From Impatiens glandulifera (lineage: Eukaryota > Streptophyta > Magnoliopsida > Ericales > Balsaminaceae), in contig NC_061869.1 of the NCBI RefSeq assembly GCF_907164915.1, positions 10,465,721-10,529,720 of the forward strand: DNA of 64,000 nucleotides. Direction: 5' to 3'. This document shows, piece after piece, positions 30,542 through 45,740 of the stretch; the first letter of the stretch is position 1; each line of letters begins with the position of its first letter. The notes under the pieces are model-generated. The model was not told where the DNA came from, did not search any database, and saw nothing but the letters and a program-made list of their open reading frames with translations. The position numbers and the translations under genes are program-made.

Positions 30542-32867
30542 TAATTGACATGCCATGTTATGCCAAGTCTCGTTAAAGATCTCCTCATATAGTGATTCAG
30601 AAAAACAGAATTTATACACTTTAATATGTATTTATATGTTATTTATCAAATAAAATTCAACAATTATATAAATTTCTTAATTAATTACGTAATTTGTTTG
30701 TTATTTATGTATTATTTTTTTATAGCAATTATGGGTTTATAGAAAAGATAAGAAATTCGTTCAGACATTGCTTTTCGGCGGTTGGAGAGAGGTTACGATC
30801 ATAGACAATAAAAAAGATTCTCTCTTTACTGTAGATTTGCAGCCTCTCTCTAACTATATTAATAATTCATTGTTGGTCGTGGAATCAATAGACCGTAGTC
30901 ACAATCCATCGGGAGAATGATCACCCTATTTGTAACCAATAAGACCGGAGTTGCAAACGGTCATAGTCATGAGAGAGAATGGTCGCCCTATTTGGAACTA
31001 ACCGGAGCTGCAAACGCCCACAGTCATTGGGGAGAGAAAGAAACGCATCATGTAGGAGATAAACTTTTGAATTGGAAAATTCTAGTTCAGATTTTTCGTC
31101 GAATCATTCGATTAGATCGGATTTTGATCGATTCAAAAGATAAACGTATTAGAGTTAGAATTTGGACCGTTCATTTAACCGATTAGCGGTTGGACCGGTT
31201 GAACCGCGTAATTTAAAATTATTAAAAGTTTAGAATAAAAATGTAGGTATTATTTGAAAAAATAAAACATGAATAGACACTAAATTACTTAACTTTAAGA
31301 GTCAATGTGCAGCTAGTTGATTGGATTGATCCATTGATGTAATGGCCAATTTGATTTTAGGTCTTGTGGTTAAGTTTTGGACTGATTGAGTAGTTTTTTT
31401 TCTATAAAAATCAAACATTATCAATCACATCATTTAAATTATTATCCAAAATATTAAAATATTTTTTATTTTAAATTATTATTTTTTATTTTATTTATAT
31501 ATATATCAATAATTTTTAAATTTTTTTATTAAAAATTATTTCTCAAAATCATCACCATTATTTAATTAATCTTCTTTCTTAGTTTTTTTTTTTTTTTTTT
31601 TTTAGAAAACTCACCACCAAACCATGTCTAATATTAAGAATAATATTTTTTAATTTATTTATTTAGTTTGATTTATTTAATTTGTTTAATTATTTATATT
31701 TATATTTTATTTAAATAATTTATAATTTAATTATTTTAAAATTTAGTTAATAGGGGTATCCCGTAAAAGAATTTATAAAATAATTTCAATTGCCTCGGAA
31801 ATATTTTTAAATTATAAAATGGGATACAAAATGACTGTAGACATCATCTAAACACTAATTAGAATATATATATTTTTTTTTTATTTTTAGTATTTTATTA
31901 AATTTGGATTTGTAAGCTTATAGTAAACTATGAACACCGGGTCATATATACCCAACTTTTCTAGTTGGCAGTATTTTAGCATTTAGAAACTTATTTAAAT
32001 TTGCATTTAGCAATGTTTTTGCACATGATTTAATATTAAGCAATAATTTCAATGTGTTTAATACTATAAAAAAATTATAAACTAAATGTCATTTTTTAAT
32101 TTTTTAATATAAGTCAAAATATTATGATCTGATGTGAAATTAAATTTATGTCATAGGTATTTGTTATGAGTATAAAGTGAAAATATTTTTAATTTTATGA
32201 ATAACTAAATTATGAATAATCAAACTAAAATAATTAATATATTAGTTATTTTGTAATGGTAGTGATTCTTGTTTGAGTTACAATCATTTTTTATATCTAA
32301 GAAAAGAGAAAAGAAGATTAAAGAACATTTTTATTTAAATGAAATAAAAGATTATGTATTAAGTTATTCTTCTGTAACATTCAAATTTAATTTCTAACCA
32401 TTTAAATTATGATCTAATTCGAATAATTTTACGTTATAAACTCTTAAGTAAAAAATGAATTAAATTGACAAGAGCCCGCCTCAATCTCCGAATTAAGTTT
32501 TTAAAGTAAAATTAAAATTTTATTAATGAATTTGTGATTGTATTTGTTTCATTAAAATAATTAAGAATTAAAAGACAACAAAAACCAAATCTTTTTTGTG
32601 GACTAGGTTTTGTCGAGAATGAAAAGTCCAGCTAGTATTCTGGTATTTCTAGTAACATTTTCCTTTTGATTAATAGTTTTTCATTAAAAATATCTCAAAA
32701 TAGGAAAGATATATTCATTTTTTTTTTGACAAAACAAATATTTATCTCAATATATTCGAAAATTTTAAATGTAATTAAGCAATTACATCAAAATATTATA
32801 TAAGAAGGGGCTCGAGATAGTTTAGTTCTGTAAAATTTGGCCGTTTTCTTTCTTTGATGTTATCCTC
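30542..32867. other. Intergenic, AT-rich; short tandem repeat near 30.9-31.05 kb
   Basis: GAATG.TC.CCCTATTTG.AAC..., ACCGGAG.TGCAAACG and CA.AGTCAT recur with a period of about 63 bases (30915-31045). The 89-residue frame at 30917 translates this repeat and is not taken as a gene. 31400-31750 shares TAAAATATTAAAATATTTTTTATTTTAAAT with 40030-40100. A 20-base T run lies at about 31585-31605. Confidence 0.5.
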
Positions 32868-32875
32868 TATATAGT

Positions 32876-33884
32876 CAGTGCCGTTTCTGAGATTTTTTAG
32901 GCCTTAGGCGAAAGCACAAAATTGGGGCCTTACGCATAAACTTCACTTGTGTTTCACCGTTGATCTTCAATAATCTTCCAATATCTACAAAGATGCAACA
33001 TAAATTGTCAACGAAAGTGACTTCTTTTTGCATTTTTAGATTCAAAATCATTGATAATTATATCATAATCAATATATTCCAAAAAAATCTTTTTCAATAC
33101 ATAAAATAGCAAGTCCATTCAATCTATCTTTAGACATCGAAGATCTTAGATAATTTTTCAATAATTTTAACTTAGAAAAACTTTTTTCAGCAAAAGCTAC
33201 CGTAACAGACAATGTTAGTAAAATTCGATATATAATAGAGACATTAGGATAGCAATCTATTGACATTACAAAATCACGAATTTCAGCAGCGGGCATATTC
33301 AAACTAAGTAAAGCAACTTGTAGTATTTTTAGTTCAGAAAACAAATCACTCAAATTAACATCACACGTACCTTCATTAGAAAATACATTACAAAATATTT
33401 TTTCGGCGCCATCAAACAAGTAAACTATTTTCAAAGATTTTTACGGCTTAACCACACAAATACACAATCTCAAAACAAGGCATAAAAATAAATAACAATC
33501 AAACTCTGATGTTGAATTTTCACTTTTAATGGTTAAACTTTACCTCAAGGCTCAATCCAGCGAAACAGAGCCACCGTCGAAATTATTTTGTTGTCGGTTT
33601 CGTTGTGAGTTTCGTTGTTGGTTTCGTTGTCGATGTAGGATACAGAGACTGAGAGAGACAGAGAGTAGGGTTTTCAATTTTTTGTTCTGATAGTGTTAGT
33701 TTGTTTCTCTATTTGGGCTATAGAGCCATGGGCCAAAAAATCTAACATAATAAAAAAAATTAAAGAATAAGAAACTAAAAATCCTTACTAATACCTAGCA
33801 TATATAAAAAAAAAAAATGGGCCCCTTTTTGGTCCTAGGCCCTAGGCCGTGGCCTAGGCTGCCTAACTCTCCGGGTCGGGCCTG
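32876..33884 (-). mobile_element. hAT element remnant with 8-bp target duplication
   Basis: The left end is CAGTGCCGTTTCTGAGA. The right end read on minus is CAGGCCCGACCCGGAGAG. The flanks are TATATAGT (32868-32875) and TATACAGT (33885-33892), an 8-bp duplication with one change. Size is about 1.0 kb. The interior keeps the hAT C-terminal dimerisation domain on minus (33434-33069): AEKSFSKLKLLKNYLRSSMS and RLNGLAILCIEKD. The catalytic N-terminal two thirds are missing. Confidence 0.85.
33069..33434 (-). pseudogene. hAT transposase C-terminal fragment
   Basis: 121 residues. The C-terminal half has the conserved hAT dimerisation motif (AFAEKSFSKLKLLKNYLRSS, then DRLNGLAILCIE), of the type found in TTF/zinc-finger MYM-like plant hAT proteins. 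No BED finger or RNase-H-like catalytic core. It lies inside the 1.0-kb element and cannot be active. Confidence 0.8.
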
Positions 33885-33955
33885 TATACAGTAACAGGGA
33901 TCAACATCCAATATTGCTTGTAATCATGTTTTTTTTTTCAATAATCATTCTAAAT

Positions 33956-33956
<1 letters not shown>

Positions 33957-34027
<71 letters not shown>
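33957..34027. repeat. (TA)n microsatellite
   Basis: About 70 bases of uninterrupted AT/TA just right of the hAT element. Confidence 0.95.
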
Positions 34028-34030
<3 letters not shown>

Positions 34031-36112
34031 AAGATCCAATAAAACTAAATATCAGTGTCAACCAAAACATATGAATTAAAATGTTTTAACCATCAAATGA
34101 AGCTATAACAAAAATATGTTAAAATTAGAAAGAGAATATTAGCAATATGGGCTTTTGATTTCAATAAAAGACTGGGAAGTAGGCCAATGAATGGTCACAA
34201 CTCACAACTCAAATAATGATAAACTTTAGTACTTTTACAAAAAATAAAAACAAAAACAAAAAGTAAGATTAGAATCTTTTGGTAAGTAACCCGTGAACTC
34301 ATAAATATATATATATTTTTAAATATTTAAATTGTTAATGCTCGAATTCATGACATTGATTATATAAATTTTAGTGTTTTTAAATAGTTCGGTTTAATTT
34401 TTGAGTTGGCTAAATTATCTCAATTAGAGTGTTTTTAGAAGAAATTGAATTTTAATTTTTTTTATAAAACTTTTGACATTTGAATTAGTATGAGTGTTAG
34501 ATACTTAAAATAAGGTAAGTTGGAAGTTGATTTAATATGGGATATAAATCTAAGGGGCAATTTTATCCTTAAATAAAGTACAAGTGTTGTATTGAAAAGA
34601 GATTAATTGTTTATTTGTTGCCCTAAATTTTCTTTTGTAAAGAAGCCAATTGGCTAGATTTCTTTTTGACTGAAGCACGTGTCGAATCATTATTGGATAG
34701 TACAAATACATACGTGACAAATGAGTAGATATGGCATATTCAATGACAGCAAATACACTACTGTTGTTCCGTACACTATTCTATTACAATCATTCCATAA
34801 CAATTTTAAAATAATATTATTTGTCATCTTATTTATAAGAAATAATTGAAAGAAAGAATTTGAAATAGTCAAATAATTGGAAGAAATAATTTGAAATAGT
34901 GAATGACGTGATACAATTAAAAAAATAATATATTTTTTTTCAAATAATTATTTTAAATTAGTTAATATTAATCTCAAATAATTTAATTTTTTATCTTTAA
35001 TTCCTTATTAATTACATAATTAATTAAAATAGAAATATAAGAAAATGAATAGTACAAAAATAATAATAATAATAATACATGGAACATATTATTAAACGAA
35101 TTCTTATCATATATTTAAAATAGTTCAAATAATAATAATAAATAAATAATGTAAAATTTTGATACAAATTGTCTAATAAGACTCCTACTGGGCCCTTTTT
35201 AACTTTATATAGAAGGAAGCCCAACTTTACTCAATAATTAGATTATAATATACAAATAATTTATATATCAAATAAAATAGAAGATAATGAATTGTTACAT
35301 CTTAATTATTTCAAAAATTATAACAAAAATATTAAATTGTGAGCCCATGACATTTTATCTTTTTAAAATAAAAATAAAAATAAAAATTAATTAATTTTCA
35401 TAAAACTGGTTATTAAATTTGATTGATTAGCCCAACTTTATAATATTTATACATATTCCCAAATATTTACCTGTATTATCTCAATATAATAATATTTAAT
35501 GAGACAACATCACATATAAATAAATTGGAGATTAACTACAATAATTTTTTCTCATTAGGGTTAAAGTTATATCAAATAAAATTTCATTAATTATCTAAAT
35601 AATATTTATAAATAAATAAAATATATATATCACTAATTTAACTATCTAATTTTAACTAATTATAAATTTTAATTATAAATTCTCCAAAATTCAGTAAAAA
35701 TATTAATGAAATGAAATATTTGGTTATAATTTTTTTCTATTAACATGTGGTTATGGCTCTATTTTAATTTAATTTTTTTTAATATAAATTCAATCTAAAA
35801 TATTAATTTTAAATTATTTGATATTATAAAATTTAACTTAACATTTTAAATTATTCATGAACAGTTATTATTTATAAAAAAAATATCCTTACATTTATTT
35901 GATTACATTAAATCTAATATATATATATATATTAAATAATATGTATATTAAAAATATTAAATAAAAATAAACGGGCAGAAAAATTTAGAACGTTCTAAAA
36001 TTTTGAATAAAAAATTACTTAATCCCTTAATCCCGAAGTAATTTAAAAGTTTCATTTTAATAATATTTGACTATAAAATATTCTTATTATAAATATATCA
36101 ACAATTTATAAT
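34028..36112. other. AT-rich intergenic DNA
   Basis: No gene or element could be supported. Short open frames lack domains and have extreme A/T codon content. Confidence 0.5.
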
Positions 36113-36297
36113 AGAGAAATGATATATATATACAACACCATTATATAGCCCCTACTTAATTTTGTAAGAAAAAGAAATATTTTCTCTTTTTTACCAAATC
36201 AAGTAGGTGCTGCATAAGAGTATTTTCTATTTCTTACCAAATCAAGTAGGTGTCGTATGAAAGTGCTGTATAAGAGTGATGTATATATATTTCTCTT
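36113..36297. mobile_element. Small MITE-like foldback
   Basis: Left AGAGAAATGATATATATATACAACAC pairs with right GTGATGTATATATATTTCTCT. Between them CAAATCAAGTAGGTG occurs twice. About 185 bases. TSD unclear (ATAAT-like on both sides). Confidence 0.5.
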
Positions 36298-36301
36298 TAT
36301 G

Positions 36302-36305
<4 letters not shown>

Positions 36306-36341
<36 letters not shown>

Positions 36342-37042
36342 GATACTTAATTTTTAAAGTGTCCGGATTGTCGGGTAGAGAGTTGTGGTTAATTTTGATA
36401 TATATATATATATGTGAGAGTAAATGGATTTTTGGATCGGATTGTGGGTTGACCCGCCCATAAACTTAAAACGGTTAAAAATAAAATTAAAAACGCTATA
36501 GATATGGTTCAAACTTGCAACCTAACACAATTAGTATAACCCTTTAACCAATGGGCTAATAACACTTTATATTTTAAATTTAACACCAAATTTGATGAAC
36601 ACGGTGGTTCATCAATAGTTTTTAATCCACCATAATTTTCTTTTGACTCTGTGCTATAGATTTTACTATTATTAGTGAGCAATAATGAAAGAACTTCGTC
36701 ACATTTATAGAGATAAGAGACATAATTCATATGGATATAATAAGTCTCGTTTGCGCTACTTTAATTGTAGTTTTAACATTTTCTCTTTCACTCGTAATAT
36801 GGGAAAGAAGTGAACTCTAGAGGTCAAACTAAATGAGTTGAGGAATCAAACTGTATCAATTGTTTTAGAGATCATTCGGCAATGTGAGAGTAATGGATAC
36901 TTGAGTCGGATTGTGGATTGACCCACCATAAACTTAAAATGGTTAAAAATAAAATTAAAATTATCACATTTTTACCGTAATATTTTTTTCATAATTTTTT
37001 ATATTATTATCGGTGCAAATGCACGGAATACATGTTATTATT
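36306..37042. mobile_element. Second Helitron-like/tRNA-like repeat cluster
   Basis: (TA)n at 36306-36340, then the ATGATACTTAATTTTTAAAGTGTCCGGATTG core, the GTTGACCCGCCCATAAACTTAAAACGG block and the tRNA-like tail GGTTCAAACTTGCAACCTAACAC. A further partial unit (36880-36960) ends TTTTTACCGTAATATTTTTTTC..GTGCAAATGCACGGAATACATGTTATT, a decayed form of the hairpin plus CTAG end at 1770-1796. Confidence 0.5.
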
Positions 37043-37070
37043 ATATAGTATTTCAAATAAATCATAGTAA

Positions 37071-37218
37071 TAAAACATTTCATTATAGGTCCTTTGTTTA
37101 TATATCTATTTACATCCTCTTTTTAATATTGTTCATTTATTTAATAAAACATTTCATTATAGGTCCTTTGTTTATATATCTATTTACATTTTCTTTTTAA
37201 CACTGTTCATGTATTTAA
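37071..37218. repeat. 74-bp tandem duplication upstream of the FLA gene
   Basis: TAAAACATTTCATTATAGGT, CCTTTGTTTATATATCTATT and TACAT...TCTTTTTAA occur twice with a 74-base period and few changes, 190-330 bases before the start codon. It could affect the promoter. Confidence 0.9.
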
Positions 37219-37403
37219 AAACTTACAATCAAATATATTTTTTCTTAAAAATAAAATAAAAAGAAAAACAGTTATTCATTATACAATACTTAAAAAGGGA
37301 AAAATAAATAGAACACTTTTACTAAATTCTCTCACAACATATCATCTATCCATCATCTTCTCCACCACCCCTTTCTCTCTCTATACATTCTTCACCTTTA
37401 TCA

Positions 37404-38663
37404 ATGGCAAATATCTTTTCAAATACCCATATTACCCTTACCATCATCATTCACTTTCTTCTTTTCTCCACCATTACAGCTGTAAACATCACCGATCTCT
37501 TATCCCCATTTCCAGATCTCTCCGATTTCAATAATCTCTTAACCACCACCGCCGTCGCCGGCGATCTCTCCACCAGATCCTCCCTCACAATCCTCGCCGT
37601 CCCAAACTCATACCTCCGTTCATCCGACCTCTTTCGTCGGTCCTCATCACCGGTCAATCTCGCCGATGTAATCCGTTACCATGTCCTTCTCCAATATCTA
37701 TCATGGTCGGAAATCCAAACCATTCCAACATCCGGCAAACTAATCACAACCCTTTACCAAACAACCGGTCGTGCAACCAACAACTTCGGTTCTGTAAACA
37801 TAACTAACGACTTCACTATTCGTTCAACAGATACCAACTCACAATCGAATGCAACAATCTTAACACTAGTCAAAACCATTCCTTATAACTTCACCATTTT
37901 CACAATCAATTCAACGCTAATTCCATTTGGATTCGATCTCACTGCATCGGAGACACGGCAGTCGTTAGGAATCAACATTACTAAAGCATTAATCGACGGC
38001 CATGATTTCAACGTCGCCGCCGCTTTACTCACGGCTTCCGGTGTTGAACAGGAATTTGAAATCGATGAAGGTGGTGCAGGAATTACTATCTTTGTTCCGA
38101 CTGATGAAGCGTTTTCTAACCTACCGGCGACGGATAATTTTCAGTCACTTCCGGCTGATGATAAGGCTGTTGTTCTTAAATTTCATGTTCTTCATTCTTA
38201 TTACCCACTTGGATCGCTTGAATCGATTGTGAATCCTGTTCAGCCGACTTTAGCGACGGAGATGATGGGTGCTGGTAGCTTTACATTGAATATTTCTCGG
38301 GTAAATGGGTCAGTCACCATTAATTCCGGTATTGTTCAGGCGGCTGTTACAAGAACAGTTCTTGATCAAAACCCATTAGCAATTTTTGGTGTTTCTAATG
38401 TTTTATTACCAAGAGAGGTTTTTGGTAACAAACCCGTCGCCGGCGGCGGTAGCGGCGGTGGGGAAGAAGAAGATAATAGGCAATCGAATGCTCAGCCTCC
38501 AGATGTAGCGTTATCACCGGCGATTGCGGTGGCGTCGACTTCTTCTTCTCCGGGGATAGTTGAAGAAATCCGGTCAGGTGCGGCGGCGACGGTGGCGGCG
38601 GAATGTGGATGGATTATTTGTGTTGTTTGGTTTATAGGAATGTATGGAATGATATACTATTAA
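37404..38663 (+). CDS. FLA4: Fasciclin-like arabinogalactan protein, FLA4/SOS5-like
   Basis: A single-exon gene of 419 residues, the size of Arabidopsis FLA4 (about 420). The signal peptide spans 1-26. FAS1 domain 1 covers about 27-175 (VNITDLLSPFPDLSDFNNLL, LAVPNS, YHVLLQYLS). FAS1 domain 2 covers about 190-335 (GHDFNVAAALLTASGV, GAGITIFVPTDEAF, LKFHVLHSYYPLGSLES). A Pro/Ser/Gly-rich linker follows (about 340-390), then a C-terminal hydrophobic segment (about 398-419) typical of a GPI-anchor signal. FLA4 acts at the plasma membrane/cell wall, in a pathway with the FEI receptor kinases affecting wall integrity, root growth and salt response. The second domain resembles FLA4 more than FLA1/2/8/10; the name is from recalled similarity. 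Many NxS/T sites suggest N-glycosylation. A CT-rich leader precedes the ATG. Confidence 0.9.
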   Translation: MANIFSNTHITLTIIIHFLLFSTITAVNITDLLSPFPDLSDFNNLLTTTAVAGDLSTRSSLTILAVPNSYLRSSDLFRRSSSPVNLADVIRYHVLLQYLSWSEIQTIPTSGKLITTLYQTTGRATNNFGSVNITNDFTIRSTDTNSQSNATILTLVKTIPYNFTIFTINSTLIPFGFDLTASETRQSLGINITKALIDGHDFNVAAALLTASGVEQEFEIDEGGAGITIFVPTDEAFSNLPATDNFQSLPADDKAVVLKFHVLHSYYPLGSLESIVNPVQPTLATEMMGAGSFTLNISRVNGSVTINSGIVQAAVTRTVLDQNPLAIFGVSNVLLPREVFGNKPVAGGGSGGGEEEDNRQSNAQPPDVALSPAIAVASTSSSPGIVEEIRSGAAATVAAECGWIICVVWFIGMYGMIYY

Positions 38664-41341
38664 GGATTTGAAAATTAATTAGTGGGTAATTAATTAGGTA
38701 ATTTATTATTTATTTAATTATTATTAACACAAAATTAATTGTATTTTTGAGGTTTGAAAAAAGTTACCATTTTCAAGGTTTTTAAATTCAATATATATAT
38801 TTTTTTTGCTAAATTTAGAATTGGAGACTAATTATTTAATTAACTTGTTTTTAGTGTTAGAATATTAATTTTAAAATTTTATTTTTGTTATTATTATTAT
38901 TATTATGAGTTCCATTGAATGATTTTTAGGTGGATAGGATTTTATCTATTTAAAAAAAAAATTGTTTATTGAATTAATTACTATTTTTAAATACTAAAAT
39001 ACCTTTAATTTAATTTTAATTTTTTTTTTTGATAATTAAACAAATTTAAGACTTAAATAGCATATACTTTTATCCAACAAACAAAATTCTAAAAAAAACT
39101 AAAAAAAAAAAAGTAAATGCAGATAGTAATATTAATAAACAGGACTGTTACAAGTACTTTTGGTCAATGTCTTATTTTTATTTGGAATATTATTTATTTA
39201 TTTATTATAATTCTTTTTAGTTTATGTTATAAACATTAAAAATATTATTTTTTATGTACTAAAGTTATTATAAAATTAAAATTATTTTAATAAGTATAGT
39301 TTAATAAATTTTCCATTTATTATAAAAAAAAATACAAACAAAATTAAAAATATTAATATATAAATAAACAGTATAAAAATAAAAATTTATTGTATATTAA
39401 GCAAGTGTTTGTAGTATGGATGAATTTTTAGATAAATTTTACTATATCTGTTATAACCTATTAAAATCATAAATTTGATTTTAGTTATTTCCGACATATT
39501 GGATTGAAGTATCATTGTTTAGATATTTGATCATATCAATTATAATTCATATTTAAAATATTTTAAAATAGATAACTGATCATATCAATTCATATAAAAT
39601 AATTTTAAAATAGATAACTGAACAAAAGCAATTTTAAAAAAATTAATATAATAACAGTTATTTTTTTTGAACGTTGGATGACATCCTAATTAAATATTAA
39701 TAAATAAAATATATATTAAGAAATTGTTAAATCAAAAAGGCAAATAATATAAGCTAAATAAAAAATACGCTGAAGTGTGAAGAAAGCATTGTTTTCTTTA
39801 AAAGAAAAAAAAGTTTTTTTTTATTGTATAAAGTTAGATTATCTTTATAAAATTATTAAAATATTAATTTAAAAATGTTTTATTGATGTAATTAAAAAAA
39901 TGATGTTTAATTGAATAACTAAATAATTTCAAATAATTTATATCAAATCAGTTTTTTTTTAAGTCTGATTTCGAGGTTAAAAAATAAATTAAATATCATT
40001 CTATTTTTTCTCATTCATCAAGTTAATTATTTTATTAATTAAAATATTAAAATATTTTTTATTTTAAATAATATTTTTTATTTTATTTATTTATATACAT
40101 CAATATGTTTTAAACTCATTCTATAATAAAAAAACCATTTTCACCTACTCAAAATCATAATCAGTCATCATTTATATTTTCTTTAAGTTATTTAAACAAT
40201 TTATAATGAACAAACCCTAAAAGTGTTTACCTGGTTCTAAATAAATAAAAGTGGGAATATTGAGTTTTTAACAATTTGACGCAACTTATTTTGTTGTTTT
40301 GTGCGTAGCTTTTATAAATAAATAAAAAATTATATTTTATTTATTTTCAATTATTACAATAGTTATAAAATTTAAATAAAAGACATATAATAATTTAATC
40401 AATTAAAAACTCAAATAATTTATTTTTTTATTAAATACATTTTTTAACCAAAATAAAAATCCCAAATAACCCGATATCAAACAAGCTCATATTTTGAGAT
40501 TCTTTACCTCAAAATGGTCCACCTGATGCAGACCTATTTTAATTTTTTTTTTTTAAAATGAACTACTCATTATTTTTGAAAATGATTCAAAAAATTATAA
40601 TATAATAATAATAGAATGGAATGGAATGGAACAAACCCTTGGCAAGTTGGATGATTGGTCCTACATGGGCCCTATCATGTAAATTTGGGCCTCAGCCCAT
40701 TTTATTGTCATATGGGGACCTCTCTAATGTCTACTCTGTTCTCTTCATGTTTTCTACTAAAGTCAAAAATAACAAGACTAATAATCACTAATATCTTTCC
40801 AGCTATTTTCCAGATCAGATTTACTTTTTTTTTTCTTTATTTCCAACATAATAATTTAATAAAATACAATTAATAATTCACCGCTATAATATAGTACGAT
40901 TTTGTTAATTCGGTAGGTGAGTTGTTCAATAAAGAGACGACGAAAATTGAGAGATTCGAAAATAGTAATAAAATTTGTATTATTTGTTTCCATTAGATGC
41001 CTTGAAGGCTAGGTCAATTTAGAGTATGCTAAAGTTCTATAAGAAAATGATAATAATTCTAAAATATAAAATACATATAAAATGATGGGAGATATTAAGC
41101 ATAAGAAAAAGTATGAAAATAAATATAAGTTTATCCTGAAATGATTGAAATAATATTTTATCAATAACTTGTTATTTTGAATTGTAGTAATTATTGAAGT
41201 ACAAATAAATGTGAGGGAACAAATTTTGAATTATTTGTTCCCATTTTCCATTCTACATAAATTACTACCATGTTAGGTTAGGATCAACAAGCATTTGCTT
41301 ATTCTAATCCTACCCAAAAAATAAAATAAAAAATCGATGAA
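38664..41341. other. Intergenic between FLA4 and actin
   Basis: AT-rich, no supported gene. Contains a repeat segment at about 40020-40210 related to 31430-31600 and an AATGG-type short repeat at about 40612-40632. Convergent 3' ends of FLA4 (+) and actin (-) lie at its borders, so polyadenylation signals are expected in it. Confidence 0.5.
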
Positions 41342-42686
<1,345 letters not shown>

Positions 42687-43112
42687 GGTTCTTCAATAGG
42701 AGATTAATGGATTTCAAAACAACATATTTATATATATTTGTATTGTTCATGAAAAATGTAAGAAGAAACAATAGTATTTGGAGTAACGGCCACGAATTTG
42801 TTGTCTATTATTATGGAGAGCCCCATAATATTTACTTCCATCACCCTCTTGACACTTGCATGTTTCTCCCTCCCACATTGCAATTATTGTGTATATATGT
42901 ATCTAAGTCTCTTATAAAATTGCTATAAATTTTGAGATAAAATGAAAAACATGTTTTTTTTTCAAAATAATTATCTGTTGATATCAAGTGAATTATGAGT
43001 CTACTTCTTATTTGAACCTTATTGAATCTTTTCAAAATAAATTTGTCATATTTGAAGGATTTCAAGTTTTTTTTTTTCTCATCTATCGTGAATCTTGGAT
43101 TCCGCCTTATAA
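42687..43112. promoter_or_regulatory. Actin upstream region
   Basis: Minus-strand TATATATAAATATG at about 42722-42737. No other convincing promoter box. Remainder AT-rich without a gene. Confidence 0.35.
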
Positions 43113-43128
43113 CTTTAATGAATTTTAA

Positions 43129-43315
43129 TCCTCTCTTCTAAAGGCAATAAGAAGTGAATACTCCTAGCCTTCTTGAGGTCTTGAGTTTGAACCCGTGAGG
43201 TGTTAAGTACTGTATCTGATTAAATGGTTAAGTGTACATATTGTGTGTTTTATCTGTGGGGATTCGCCGCACTCTAAAGAGAATCGGAACTCAGCGTTAC
43301 CCAAAAAAAAAAAAT
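43129..43315 (+). mobile_element. tRNA-related SINE with 16-bp target duplication
   Basis: Begins TCCTCTCTTCTAAAGG, has a B-box-like AGTTTGAACCC and ends with CCCA(12)T at 43300-43315. It is flanked by CTTTAATGAATTTTAA (43113-43128) and CTTTAATGATTTTTAA (43316-43331), one mismatch in 16. Poly(A) plus target duplication shows LINE-type retroposition. Related copies at 1913 and 4720-4970. Confidence 0.8.
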
Positions 43316-43331
43316 CTTTAATGATTTTTAA

Positions 43332-44240
43332 ATGTAATTGTGATTTAGTATCCACTTTTTTATGGGTTTTGATCAATAACATGTGAATGAAATTTCCACC
43401 TTCAAAATTTTGAAACATGGCACCAACTTTTATAGCTAGCTATTAATAAAACAAATATAATTTGAGGGCTTGAGAAAAGTTTTATACCAAAACTTTTGAC
43501 ATAAACCCTTTTAAACTCTTTATAACAAAAATAAAATAAAATTACCAAATCAATATAAGTAAAATCTAGACTGCAAACATATATGTTAGTTTAATATTTA
43601 GGTCAAAATTTAGATAGTAATGAATTATGTTAATATGATAAAGGTTAGGATATGAGATAGGTTAAGGTGAGAATTTTTTATAAATAAGGTAAAATAACAA
43701 ATCAGTGAAAAAAAATTACTTAGAAAAATGTTAGTTATATATTATTATTAATATAACAAACAATAACTAAAAACAATCATGATTATAAAATTAATCACAT
43801 TAAATGCTTATTTTTTCTAAATTATAACTTTATTTTTGTAATATCATAAAATTAAAATAATTTATAAATCAATAAAATCTTAAAATTTAAATACCATAAA
43901 TTAAGAATTGAAAGAATTTAGTTAATTTAAAAGTTAACCTAAATCAAACTTGCTAGCTTATTTTTTTAAATCGTAAAATAAAAAAAATTAACTGCTTATA
44001 CAATAATCTTATAAGCTAACTTCAACATAGAAACCCTAAATAAGAAAAAAAAAATCACATGGCTTAGCAATAAATCATCTTAAATAAAATCATTTTTAAG
44101 TTTTAAGCATTTGGATCTGAATGAAACAAAAATAAGACAACTTTTCAACAACAATGATAAAAGAGTAAAAAATAAGTTGAAAGCAATCCTTTTGAAAGAA
44201 GTAAACCAAAAGACAAGTACTTGGTTCAAAGAACACAGGT
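43332..44240. other. Intergenic between actin promoter side and RPS26
   Basis: AT-rich, no gene supported; includes the 3' end region of RPS26. Confidence 0.5.
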
Positions 44241-45599
<1,359 letters not shown>

Positions 45600-45656
45600 C
45601 TACAAAATGATCGGAGAATTCACTCTGCAGAGAACGTTTGCGGCTCCTGCGCGCTA

Positions 45657-45740
45657 GCTAGGGTTCTTCTCTCAGGAAGATGGAAAAACGGTGATGAAGG
45701 GTTTATAGCGGTTTTTATCGGGTCGGGTTATGTGGCCCAT
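45657..45740 (-). promoter_or_regulatory. RPS26 promoter: TATA, site II and telo-box
   Basis: On minus: TGGGCC (site II, TCP-type) at 45739-45734, TATAAA at 45707-45702 and AACCCTA (telo-box) at 45665-45659, in that order toward the start codon. This trio is usual for plant ribosomal-protein genes and links expression to cell growth. Confidence 0.75.

Noticed and set aside
36500..36580. tRNA-like sequence (also 1315-1395)
   Set aside because: A- and B-box-like stretches exist but no acceptor stem pairs; part of a dispersed repeat, not a tRNA gene.
37451..37657. Minus-strand frame over FLA4 (and plus frame 38002-38232)
   Set aside because: Shadows of the FLA4 coding frame.
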